Positions 6,858-14,216 of a stretch of DNA of 45,246 nt are shown one piece after another. Each line of letters begins with the position of its first letter. The stretch's first letter is position 1. Source of the DNA: Clostridia bacterium (lineage in GTDB: Bacteria > Bacillota > Clostridia > Oscillospirales > CAG-272); contig JAFTTT010000047.1 in assembly GCA_017466625.1 (NCBI GenBank), positions 1 to 45,246 on the forward strand, written 5' to 3'. A program made the translations under genes and the position numbers. The notes under the pieces were generated by a model, which was not told where the DNA came from, made no database searches, and saw nothing but the letters and a program-made list of their open reading frames with translations.

Positions 6858-8579
6858 ATGAAAAAATTATTTGCAGTAATTCTCTCTCTTTTGATGGTGC
6901 TTCCGCTTTTTGCGGGCTGTGCAAAAGACAGTGATAACAAAAAGGGCGGTCCTACGATTCCCGTATATATCTCGGGCGAGGTGACTAACTTCGACCCCGC
7001 GTACGGAAATCTCGACCAGACCGCGCAGAAGCTCATGTCGCTTCTTTACGAGGGACTTTTCAAGTACGACAGTAACGGAAAGGTCGTAAAGGCGCAGGCG
7101 AAGTCGATAAAGAAGCTCGATAAGCCGAGTAAGAATTACTACGCAATAGAAATCACTCTTAAAAATACGGGTTGGTCCGACGGTATTCCGGTACAGGCGT
7201 CCGACTATATCTACGCTTGGAAGCGTATCCTCGAGTCCGACTTCAGAGGTGAAGCTGCAAGCATGCTCTTCTGCATCAAGAATGCAAGAAAGGTGCATGA
7301 CGGCGACGCAACCATTGACGATCTCGGTATTACCGACGTTTCGTCGAATGTGCTCCGCATCGAATTTGAGGGTAAGACCGATTATAATCAGTTCTACGAG
7401 TACCTCGCGAGCCCGATGCTCGTTCCGCTCCGCGAGTTCCAGGTAGGACGCGTTCCCGAGGACTGGTCCTCTAACTCGACCATTATGGTATCGAACGGCC
7501 CGTACGCAATTCGTGCGTACACCCCCGGCGAATCGATGCTTCTCCAGGCAAATGCAAACTATCACGGTAAGGTAAAGGCGTTCCGCCTCAGCGTTACCTT
7601 CGCAACCAATAAGGTCCTCGACGACGCTGCGGTTCTCAAGCGCTTTGAAAACGGCGAGATCGTATACGACGGCGAGATCCCGCTCAAGAAGAGAGCGGAG
7701 CTTCTCAAAGCAAAGAAGGTCAAGGTCAAGGATACGATGTCGGTCCTCTCCTGCATCTTCAATACCGAGACCGAGCTCCTTTCCGACCCCGACGTAAGAC
7801 GCGCTCTTTCGCTCGCGGTCGACAGAGAAGAGATAGCAGATATACTTACCTTCGCGAAGCCCGCAAAGGGACTTATCGCATCCAAAGTATTCAATACCTC
7901 AAACGGTAAGGGAAAGGCGACCTTCCGTAAAAAGGGAGAAACGCTTCTCGATTCGAAGGCAAAGCTTTCCGATGCAAAGTCGCTCCTTTCCGGTAAGACC
8001 CTCGGCGAGATCAACCTCGTTATCCGCGACGACGAAGCGGATATCGCGGTCGGCGAATACCTCAAGAAGACCTGGGAAGCTCTCGGCTTCACGGTCAACG
8101 TGACACCTCTCGGAAGCGTTGAATACGAGGGACCGAATGAAATGCCGCTTATGGACGATCAGTACCTCGACGCATACGAAAGTAAGAGCTTCGACGTTAT
8201 CCTCGTCGACTATATGATGTTCTCGACAGATGCGTTCGGAAACCTCGCATCCTTTGCTACGACCTTCGCGGGCGGCGCAATGGATATGACGACCGGTAAG
8301 TACGAGCTCGAGCCCCATATCAGCGGATATTCAAATCCCGAGTACGACGCTCTCATCGAGCAGGCGTACGCAGAAAAGAGTGCATCAAAGAGAGCAGAGC
8401 TTCTCCATAAGGCGGAAAAGATGCTCCTGAACGATATGCCGATAATGCCTCTCGTTGAGCTTCAGAACGCATACCTTGTAGGCAAGGACCTCAAGGGCGT
8501 CAAGACGAACTATTTCGGCATGCCCGACTTCACGGGCGCGACCCTTAAGAACGCAAGCAAGTACCAGGTAGGACAGTAA
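6858..8579 (+). CDS. Oligopeptide ABC transporter solute-binding lipoprotein (OppA/SBP_bac_5 type)
   Basis: 573 residues from the ATG at 6858; GGGGGAT lies about 9 bases upstream, whereas the in-frame ATG at 6840 has none. The signal peptide ends in a lipobox L-F-A-G-C with lipidated Cys21. The mature protein starts its domain with E-V-T-N-F-D-P-A and L-Y-E-G-L-F, typical of family 5 periplasmic-binding proteins, and has D-V-R-R-A-L-S-L-A-V-D-R at about 308-319. It should capture peptides at the outer membrane leaflet and deliver them to an Opp/Dpp permease. No permease or ATPase genes are adjacent, so it is an orphan binding protein that must share a transporter encoded elsewhere. Confidence 0.9.
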   Translation: MKKLFAVILSLLMVLPLFAGCAKDSDNKKGGPTIPVYISGEVTNFDPAYGNLDQTAQKLMSLLYEGLFKYDSNGKVVKAQAKSIKKLDKPSKNYYAIEITLKNTGWSDGIPVQASDYIYAWKRILESDFRGEAASMLFCIKNARKVHDGDATIDDLGITDVSSNVLRIEFEGKTDYNQFYEYLASPMLVPLREFQVGRVPEDWSSNSTIMVSNGPYAIRAYTPGESMLLQANANYHGKVKAFRLSVTFATNKVLDDAAVLKRFENGEIVYDGEIPLKKRAELLKAKKVKVKDTMSVLSCIFNTETELLSDPDVRRALSLAVDREEIADILTFAKPAKGLIASKVFNTSNGKGKATFRKKGETLLDSKAKLSDAKSLLSGKTLGEINLVIRDDEADIAVGEYLKKTWEALGFTVNVTPLGSVEYEGPNEMPLMDDQYLDAYESKSFDVILVDYMMFSTDAFGNLASFATTFAGGAMDMTTGKYELEPHISGYSNPEYDALIEQAYAEKSASKRAELLHKAEKMLLNDMPIMPLVELQNAYLVGKDLKGVKTNYFGMPDFTGATLKNASKYQVGQ

Positions 8580-8595
8580 TCAAGATCAATACGCG

Positions 8596-8623
8596 CGGGG
8601 AAATCCTATGTAGGATTTCCCCG
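8596..8623 (+). terminator. Hairpin, probable terminator of the solute-binding protein gene
   Basis: A perfect palindromic 13-bp stem (8596-8608 with 8611-8623) lies 17 bases after the stop. The following tract (TAATTAT) is only moderately T-rich, so termination may be incomplete. Confidence 0.6.
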
Positions 8624-8659
8624 TAATTATCCCAAAATCGGAAAAACAAGGAAAAAGAA

Positions 8660-9211
8660 ATGCAAAGCCAGCTTCGCGATAAGAATGATATAAAAATTTT
8701 TATATTGCATCTTTTGCGCCACATAAGCTATCCGCTCGACTTCGTCAGTATAAACGACATAGTCGTACAGGATGGCTTTGTCGGCTATTTCGATTTTGTC
8801 GAATGCTTTGCAGAGCTTCTTGAAACGGGAAACGTTCTTGAGCTTCCCGTGGGGGAGAGCGGCGAGGAGCTTTACGAGATAACGCCGCAGGGCGCTATCG
8901 TTGCAGAAACGCTCGACAGCCGGATCCTTCCGACGATAAGAGAGAAGAGCTTGAAAAGCGCATTGCGCTTTTTGTCGTTCCGCGAGCGCGGCGCAAAGGT
9001 CAAGTTCGATTTCGAGCCGCTCCCGAACGGACGGTTCATCGCAAACTGCATCATTACCGAAAAGGACAAGGAGCTCCTTAACGTAAAGGTCGCGGTCGAA
9101 AGCAGCACGCAGCTTGAGCGGATCAGACGTAATTTTTACGATAAGCCGGAGGTCGTCTACCGCGGGATCATGGCGGTTTTGACGGGCGAGGTCAATTATC
9201 TTATAGAGTGA
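8660..9211 (+). CDS. DUF4364 family protein (winged-helix-like)
   Basis: 183 residues. The opening K-I-F-I-L-H-L-L, then S-Y-P-L-D-F with I-N-D-I-V-V-Q-D-G-F-V-G-Y-F-D-F at about 33-48 and L-Y-E-I-T-P-Q-G near 76, is the characteristic start of DUF4364 (PF14277), a clostridial family whose N-terminal half looks like a winged helix. A regulatory role is plausible but unproven. It is read in the same direction as, and 80 bases after, the solute-binding protein gene, and ends in its own terminator. The start ATG at 8660 follows AAGGAAAAAG, a usable ribosome-binding site. Confidence 0.8.
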   Translation: MQSQLRDKNDIKIFILHLLRHISYPLDFVSINDIVVQDGFVGYFDFVECFAELLETGNVLELPVGESGEELYEITPQGAIVAETLDSRILPTIREKSLKSALRFLSFRERGAKVKFDFEPLPNGRFIANCIITEKDKELLNVKVAVESSTQLERIRRNFYDKPEVVYRGIMAVLTGEVNYLIE

Positions 9212-9232
9212 AGGGGGACTCCCCCTTTTTTC
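9211..9232 (+). terminator. Intrinsic terminator of the DUF4364 gene
   Basis: A 7-bp stem (9211-9217 with 9221-9227), loop ACT, then a T-rich tract. It overlaps the last base of the stop codon. Confidence 0.75.
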
Positions 9233-9371
9233 TTTTTCGTTTGTGAACACGAAACGACAGAATTTGTCGAAATTCAACAGAAAAAATCGTGATTTTGGCA
9301 AAAAAATCTCGTAATTTTATGTTTATTATTAACAAAATCGGCGGAAAAGTTAAAAAATTGTGAAATATGTA

Positions 9372-9399
9372 TTGACAAACTGTTCTTTAGTGGTATAAT
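9372..9399 (+). promoter_or_regulatory. Consensus promoter of the sigma-factor gene
   Basis: A perfect -35 TTGACA (9372-9377) and perfect -10 TATAAT (9394-9399) with 16-bp spacing, about 20 bases before the start codon. This predicts strong housekeeping-sigma transcription. Confidence 0.85.
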
Positions 9400-9426
9400 T
9401 ATTGTAACCATTGTCGGAGGAGTACG

Positions 9427-9966
9427 TTGTTTCCCGAACTCATTTTAGCAGCAAAAAACGGCGATGAAGGCGCGTTTTCAGAGCTTTGCGATAAGTATAA
9501 GCCCCTGATTGAGAATATGACCGACAGATACATTGCGCGTCTGAACGCTATAATCCAAGACAAGGACGACCTGCGCCAGGAGGCGACGGTTGCCTTTTAT
9601 CGCGCCGTGACGACCTACGATATGAGTCAGGACAAGGTGTCCTTCGGGCTTTATGCAAAGATCTGCATAAAGAACAGAATGGTTTCGCTTATACGCCGTG
9701 CAAACAAAAAATCGTCGCCCAAAACGGTCAGCTCCCAAAAGGAAGAGGGAAAGCGTATCGGAGACAGGTTTTTTGATTTCGGCGAGCTTATTTCCGTGTC
9801 GGAGCGGATAATGAGCAAAAGGGAAGCGCTCGTGTTCTCCCTTTACATCGGCGGTAAGACGTATAAAGAAATATCCGAGCTTCTCAAGGTATCCGAGAAG
9901 TCGGTCGATAACGCGCTGTTCCGCGCCAAGTCGAAGATCAAGAGATACTATTCTGATATGCCCTGA
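9427..9966 (+). CDS. Sigma-70 family RNA polymerase sigma factor (SigH-like)
   Basis: 179 residues starting at a TTG (9427) six bases after GGAGG. Region 2 is visible: A-A-K-N-G-D-E-G-A-F near the N terminus, then D-D-L-R-Q-E-A-T-V-A-F-Y-R-A-V-T-T-Y-D at about 49-67 (core-binding and -10 recognition). Region 4 follows at about 125-172, with K-T-Y-K-E-I-S-E-L-L-K-V-S-E-K-S-V as the helix-turn-helix. The layout is closest to SigH, the transition-state sigma factor that starts sporulation, but the match is loose. No anti-sigma gene is next to it. Alternative: a small stress or ECF-like sigma factor. Confidence 0.8.
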   Translation: MFPELILAAKNGDEGAFSELCDKYKPLIENMTDRYIARLNAIIQDKDDLRQEATVAFYRAVTTYDMSQDKVSFGLYAKICIKNRMVSLIRRANKKSSPKTVSSQKEEGKRIGDRFFDFGELISVSERIMSKREALVFSLYIGGKTYKEISELLKVSEKSVDNALFRAKSKIKRYYSDMP

Positions 9967-10094
9967 TAGCTTAAGTAAAGCGTTGTATCAATTTTGAATT
10001 TTTAGTTTTAATTTTTTGAATGTTGAAGCAAAGATGGCGGTGACACCCCGTCCGAGGGCAAAAAATATTTACCACATTAAAGCGAGGTAGCAAA

Positions 10095-10370
10095 ATGTAC
10101 GAAGACAAGACTCTTAAGTGTAAAGACTGCGGAAACGAGTTCGTTTTCACCGCAGGCGAGCAGGAGTTCTATGCAGAGCGCGGCTTCCAGAACGAGCCGC
10201 AGAGATGCAAGCCCTGCCGTGATGCACGAAAGAATGCCGGTCAGGCAAGAAAGGAATACTTCACTGCTGTTTGTGCAAACTGCGGCGGCGAAGCAAAAGT
10301 TCCGTTCGAGCCCAAGAACGACAGACCCGTATACTGCAGCGAGTGCTACGCTGCCATGAAGCAGCAGTAA
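10095..10370 (+). CDS. Small double zinc-ribbon protein
   Basis: 91 residues with two treble-type Cys sets. The first is C-K-D-C-G at 9-13 paired with C-K-P-C-R at about 38-42, the pattern of PF13451-type probable zinc-ribbon domains. The second is C-A-N-C-G at about 60-64 paired with C-S-E-C at about 80-83, like the CxxC...CxxC domain often found C-terminal to it. Zinc binding is expected; the function is unknown. The ribosome-binding site GAGGT lies six bases before the ATG. No clear promoter was seen in the AT-rich 9967-10094 gap. A terminator follows. Confidence 0.8.
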   Translation: MYEDKTLKCKDCGNEFVFTAGEQEFYAERGFQNEPQRCKPCRDARKNAGQARKEYFTAVCANCGGEAKVPFEPKNDRPVYCSECYAAMKQQ

Positions 10371-10415
10371 TTGCCTCATTCCGGGTGTCCCGAAGAACAA
10401 TGTTTTTCAAGATAG

Positions 10416-10445
10416 AATCCGACCTCGGTCGGATTTTCTCTTTTC
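10416..10445 (+). terminator. Intrinsic terminator of the zinc-ribbon gene
   Basis: An 8-bp stem (10416-10423 with 10428-10435), loop CTCG, then TTCTCTTTTC. Confidence 0.75.
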
Positions 10446-10447
10446 TA

Positions 10448-10476
10448 TTGCATTTTTTTGATAAATGTTATATAAT
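10448..10476 (+). promoter_or_regulatory. Promoter of the membrane-protein gene
   Basis: A -35 TTGCAT (10448-10453) and -10 TATAAT (10471-10476) are separated by 17 bp. The predicted start of transcription near 10483 leaves only 10 bases before the ATG at 10493, which favours the ATG at 10523. Confidence 0.75.
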
Positions 10477-10522
10477 GTTACGGTAGCCCCGCATGGGCAA
10501 TATTGAAAGGATCGCTTTTCAA

Positions 10523-11341
10523 ATGGCTAAAAGAAACAGAAATATAAATTACGGTCCGATTCTCCTTTCCTTTACGGCAATATTCGCCGTTATCGGAATG
10601 ATATTCGAGACCTTGGCAATACTTTTCGGATACGACGCAAATATGCGCGTTTTCAAGCTCGGAAGCAAGGTTGCGACTGCATCGGTCGCGGCGCTGTTCA
10701 TTCTTTCGATCGCTACGATAACGCTTGCAATATGCGTCGGAAAGCTCGGAAAGATGAAAACGAGAGTGCCCAACAGCGGACTTGCAGACGTCATTTCCAC
10801 CGTCGGTGGCTTTGCGCTGGCGGCTTCGTCGGTGCTGCTGCTTGCAGAGTCGTGGGGATCAAAGATAGACGAAGCGGGAGCGCTCAGGGCCTTTACCGTC
10901 ATTCTCGTCATAGTTTCTATCCCTACTGCGCTGTACTTCGTGCTCGGAACGGAGCGAAGAGACCGTCTTTCGACCTTCCTTTCCTTCTTCCCGCCGCTTT
11001 GGAACGCCGCGTGTCTTATCCGCCTTTACTTCGACTCCGAGACGGCAGTCAACGACCCGGTAAGAATACTTCTTCAGATCACACTCGTTGCCGTTATGCT
11101 CGCGCTTATGTATGAGCTCAAGCTTAAGGTGAGAGGAACGGGACATATTATGCTCACAGTTACCGCGCCGGTCGCAACCGTGCTTTCCTGCGCGTCGTTT
11201 ACGTCGATAATACTTCTTTACCTCATCGTGAAGGTCGGAAGCGTGGCAAACGTGCTCCTTTCGGCAGGTACGCTTCTTCTTTCGCTCTACCTTATGACGC
11301 GTCTTGGCGCATACTACGAGTTGCCAAAAGACAGAGACTAA
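10523..11341 (+). CDS. Polytopic membrane protein of unknown function
   Basis: 272 residues from the ATG at 10523, which has GAAAGG 12 bases upstream and fits the predicted transcription start; the ATG at 10493 has no ribosome-binding site. About eight hydrophobic segments are visible, the first beginning Y-G-P-I-L-L-S-F-T near residue 10, interrupted by short charged loops such as K-L-G-K-M-K-T-R. No catalytic or transporter motif is recognised. It is a single-gene unit between a terminator and the large hairpin element that follows its stop immediately. Confidence 0.7.
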   Translation: MAKRNRNINYGPILLSFTAIFAVIGMIFETLAILFGYDANMRVFKLGSKVATASVAALFILSIATITLAICVGKLGKMKTRVPNSGLADVISTVGGFALAASSVLLLAESWGSKIDEAGALRAFTVILVIVSIPTALYFVLGTERRDRLSTFLSFFPPLWNAACLIRLYFDSETAVNDPVRILLQITLVAVMLALMYELKLKVRGTGHIMLTVTAPVATVLSCASFTSIILLYLIVKVGSVANVLLSAGTLLLSLYLMTRLGAYYELPKDRD

Positions 11342-11343
11342 TT

Positions 11344-11673
11344 AAAAATCCACCCATAACGGTAGTTGCGATAAGGGATTATCGCAGCTACAATGAAATA
11401 TTACCTAACGGTAATATGAAATATTTCCTTGCGGAAATGTGAAATATTGCTATCGCAATATGATATATGCCCTTCGGGCATATTATGGTAAAAAATGATC
11501 CGTTGCATTTTTGCAACGGATCATTTTTATTCCTTAATATTTTCGCGGAAAATATTTCATAGGCGAAGCCTATTTCATACGACGCCAGTCGTATTTCATC
11601 AATTTGCTTTGCAAATTGATTTCATTGTAGGTTGAGCTTGTTCTTAAGCTCAACCTACTAAGGGTGGATTTTT
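11344..11673. repeat. Hairpin-ladder element with 12-bp terminal inverted repeats
   Basis: The outer ends are a perfect 12-bp inverted repeat, aaaaatccaccc (11344-11355) and gggtggattttt (11662-11673). Inside are five hairpins on the left (11362-11391, 11400-11415, 11423-11438, 11444-11461, 11465-11483), a central 17-bp perfect hairpin (11491-11528), and five on the right (11536-11556, 11559-11573, 11577-11594, 11598-11620, 11627-11658). Left hairpins are joined by TGAAATA-type spacers, right hairpins by TATTTCAT, which is their reverse complement. The whole can fold as one long paired backbone with side hairpins. No ORF is present. It fills the 349-bp gap between convergent genes; the central hairpin has T flanks and may terminate both. 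It could be a non-autonomous mobile or repetitive element, or a structured RNA. Confidence 0.9.
11491..11533. terminator. Central hairpin of the ladder element, likely bidirectional terminator
   Basis: A perfect 17-bp stem (11491-11507 with 11512-11528), loop TTTT, flanked by A and T runs, between the convergent membrane-protein and araC-type genes. Confidence 0.6.
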
Positions 11674-11690
11674 TGTACTTTTAACGTTGA

Positions 11691-12671
11691 TTACGGCTTT
11701 TTATTCTCCTTGCGCCATTTTGATGGCGAAACTCCGTAGCGCTCGCGAAAACGTCGATGGAAAAAGCTGTTGTTGTCGTAACCGACGGCCTCGGCGATTT
11801 CAGTCACGGGGAGCTCCGAATGGAGAAGCAGCTGCTCGGCTTCGGAAAAACGCCGCTCGCAGACGAGCTCGGTAAAGGTCGCGCCAAACATCTCCTTTAT
11901 GCGCTTGCTGACGTACGGCTCTGACATCGACAAGCTCGATGCAAGCTCGGAAAGCGACGCGCTTTTGTAAAAGCTCTGAACGTACGCGCCGATCTTCTCT
12001 CTTATCGGATCGCGCTCAAGTCCGCCCGACGAGGAAAAGATCAGCATTTCGGGCTTCGCTTCAAAATGACGGAGCAAAAGCGAAAGCGTCTCGCGGAGTA
12101 TGCCCTTCGGCGTGTCGGCCTCAAAGACGCTCTGGCAGATGAGGTTTTCGATAAGCACCTTCGCGTACGGGTTACTGTCAACGTCGTATATGAGAAAACG
12201 GCCGTCACCGTTTTCCCTTTCCTCCTGCTCGGCAAAATCACGGAGTGACGGGTCGCCCCTGAAGCGCGCCGCCGCAATGCCGACGTAATCGGAGGAAACT
12301 ATGAGATTTACGGCAATATCGTTCTCACCCGACGCCTTTATTGCGTGGGAAAGATGGCGGTTCATCATAATAAGCTGACCCTCCTTTACCGAGAAGGTCT
12401 TTCCGCTTATTAGATGGATTATCTCGCCGCGGACGACGTACATTATCTCAATATAGTTGTGTGAATGGATCGGTATGTCGATAAAGCGCGTGTGAGGACG
12501 CGCGGAGACGGTCTTTGACGGGTCGATGACGTTGTAAATATAATCGCGTCGGCGGAGAGGCATATTGGCAAATACCGCCTCGGCGCCTGATGCCATGTCG
12601 TGATCCTTCGATAAGACCGACATTTCGTTTTCGCTGATAGCGGAAAGCCGTCTGATGATGCTGTCCTTCAT
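11691..12671 (-). CDS. AraC family regulator, probable L-rhamnose regulator
   Basis: 326 residues from the ATG at 12671, which has GGGAGG six bases upstream; an upstream ATG at 12728 is not supported. The N-terminal cupin-like sensor domain shows H-S-H-N-Y-I-E-I-M-Y-V-V-R-G at about 65-78 and E-G-Q-L-I-M-M-N near 93-100. The C-terminal 100 residues hold two AraC helix-turn-helix units: L-S-E-L-A-S-S-L-S-M-S-E-P-Y-V and V-T-E-I-A-E-A-V-G-Y-D-N, ending F-F-H-R-R-F-R-E-R-Y-G-V-S-P. It diverges from rhaBAD, so it most likely activates that operon in response to rhamnose, like RhaR/RhaS (inference from position). Confidence 0.88.
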   Translation of the reverse strand: MKDSIIRRLSAISENEMSVLSKDHDMASGAEAVFANMPLRRRDYIYNVIDPSKTVSARPHTRFIDIPIHSHNYIEIMYVVRGEIIHLISGKTFSVKEGQLIMMNRHLSHAIKASGENDIAVNLIVSSDYVGIAAARFRGDPSLRDFAEQEERENGDGRFLIYDVDSNPYAKVLIENLICQSVFEADTPKGILRETLSLLLRHFEAKPEMLIFSSSGGLERDPIREKIGAYVQSFYKSASLSELASSLSMSEPYVSKRIKEMFGATFTELVCERRFSEAEQLLLHSELPVTEIAEAVGYDNNSFFHRRFRERYGVSPSKWRKENKKP

Positions 12672-12742
12672 TTTTTCCTCCCAAAGTGCTTCTGAAGCCA
12701 TTTTACCACACGCGGACGCCAATATCAACAGGAAATATTAAA

Positions 12743-12800
12743 AAAGAACGTAAAAAAGCGTAAAATATGTTCTTTTATATTATTTTCGTTATGGTATACT
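12743..12800 (+). promoter_or_regulatory. rhaBAD control region with candidate AraC-type operator
   Basis: Two direct repeats CGTAAAA (12749-12755 and 12759-12765) start exactly 10 bp apart, one helical turn, as AraC-family half-sites do. They lie between an inverted repeat AAAAGAAC/GTTCTTTT (about 12742-12776). A -10 TATACT (12795-12800) follows without a good -35, as expected for an activator-dependent promoter. Confidence 0.5.
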
Positions 12801-12827
12801 TAAAGTAGAAATAACTCGGAGGACGGT

Positions 12828-14216
12828 ATGTATTATCTTGCGATAGACATCGGAGCGTCGAGCGGACGACATATTATAGGAACCTATGAAAACGGGAAAA
12901 TAATAACGGAGGAGCTCTACCGCTTCCCGAACGGCATGAAAAAGAACGAAAGCGGCACTCTTGTCTGGGATACTGAATCGCTTTTTCAACATATAAAAAC
13001 GGGCATAAAGGCGTGCGTTGCCAAGGGTAAAAGCCCCGATTATATAGGCATCGACACCTGGGGCGTCGACTTCGTTCTGCTCGATAAGGACGGCAAAAGG
13101 GTATCAGACGCGGTCGGTTACAGGGATAAACGTACCGAGGGAATGGATGCGGAGCTATATAAGACGGTTCCCGAAAAGGAGCTTTACCGGCGCACCGGAA
13201 TACAGAAGGCGATATTCAATACGGTGTATCAGCTTCAGTATCTTAAGACCAACTGCCCCGATCAGCTTGAAAAAGCCGAAACGTTTCTTATGATGCCCGA
13301 TTATCTGTCGTATCTCATGACGGGAATTGCCTGCTCGGAGTATACGAACGCAACCACGGGTCAGCTCGTGCGAGCAGGAGAAAAGGACTGGGATTACGAG
13401 CTCATTGAGCGTATCGGGATCCCGACTAAAATATTCGGAAGCTTGAAAATGCCGGGTCATATCGTCGGAGCTCTCAGTGACGAGGTGAAGGAAGAAACGG
13501 GCGCGCTGAACGCGAAGGTGATCCTTCCCCCGACTCACGACACCGCGTCAGCCGTCGCGGCGGTTCCGAGTAATGAGGAGGATATAATCTATATCAGCTC
13601 GGGAACCTGGTCGCTTATCGGCGTTGAGAGAAGCGATCCCGACTGCTCCGAGCGCAGTATGAGACATAATTTCACAAACGAGGGCGGCATCTTCGGCCGT
13701 TACCGTTACCTCAAAAACATAACGGGACTGTGGATGATACAGTCGATGAAAAAGGAGCTCCCCGATGGTTATACCTTCGACAAGCTCTGTAATATGGCGA
13801 AGGAATACGATAATACGCCTCTGCGCCTCGATCCGAACGACGCGCGCTTCACGGCACCCGAGAGCATGATAAACGAGGTCAAAAACGCTCTCGGCAAGCC
13901 CGATATTTCGCTCGGCGAAATGTTCGCGGCAGTCTATCACAGTCTCGCCGACGCCTACAAAAAGGCATCAGACGAGCTCGAAGAACTGCTCGGACGGGAA
14001 ATGAAGGCAATACATATCGTCGGCGGCGGAAGCAAGGACGAATACCTCTGCGCTCTTACCGCATCGGCAACGGGCAAGCCCGTTTACGCAGGCCCGTCCG
14101 AGGCGACGGCAATAGGAAACCTCATTTCCCAAATGCTGTCAACGGGAGTTTTCGGGTCACTTTCCGAGGCGAGAAACGCAGTATATGAAAGCTTTAACGT
14201 AAGGAGAATAATATGA
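12828..14216 (+). CDS. rhaB: Rhamnulokinase
   Basis: 462 residues, FGGY-family sugar kinase. It phosphorylates L-rhamnulose to L-rhamnulose 1-phosphate with ATP in the cytoplasm. The N-terminal phosphate-binding motif is A-I-D-I-G-A-S-S-G-R at 5-14. The rhamnulokinase segment I-G-I-D-T-W-G-V-D-F lies at about 72-81, and the second ATPase-fold signature H-I-V-G-G-G-S-K-D near 388-396 precedes the final G-N-L-I-S-Q helix. The ribosome-binding site is GGAGG. It is the first gene of rhaB-rhaA-rhaD; its stop overlaps the rhaA start (ATGA). Confidence 0.94.
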   Translation: MYYLAIDIGASSGRHIIGTYENGKIITEELYRFPNGMKKNESGTLVWDTESLFQHIKTGIKACVAKGKSPDYIGIDTWGVDFVLLDKDGKRVSDAVGYRDKRTEGMDAELYKTVPEKELYRRTGIQKAIFNTVYQLQYLKTNCPDQLEKAETFLMMPDYLSYLMTGIACSEYTNATTGQLVRAGEKDWDYELIERIGIPTKIFGSLKMPGHIVGALSDEVKEETGALNAKVILPPTHDTASAVAAVPSNEEDIIYISSGTWSLIGVERSDPDCSERSMRHNFTNEGGIFGRYRYLKNITGLWMIQSMKKELPDGYTFDKLCNMAKEYDNTPLRLDPNDARFTAPESMINEVKNALGKPDISLGEMFAAVYHSLADAYKKASDELEELLGREMKAIHIVGGGSKDEYLCALTASATGKPVYAGPSEATAIGNLISQMLSTGVFGSLSEARNAVYESFNVRRII

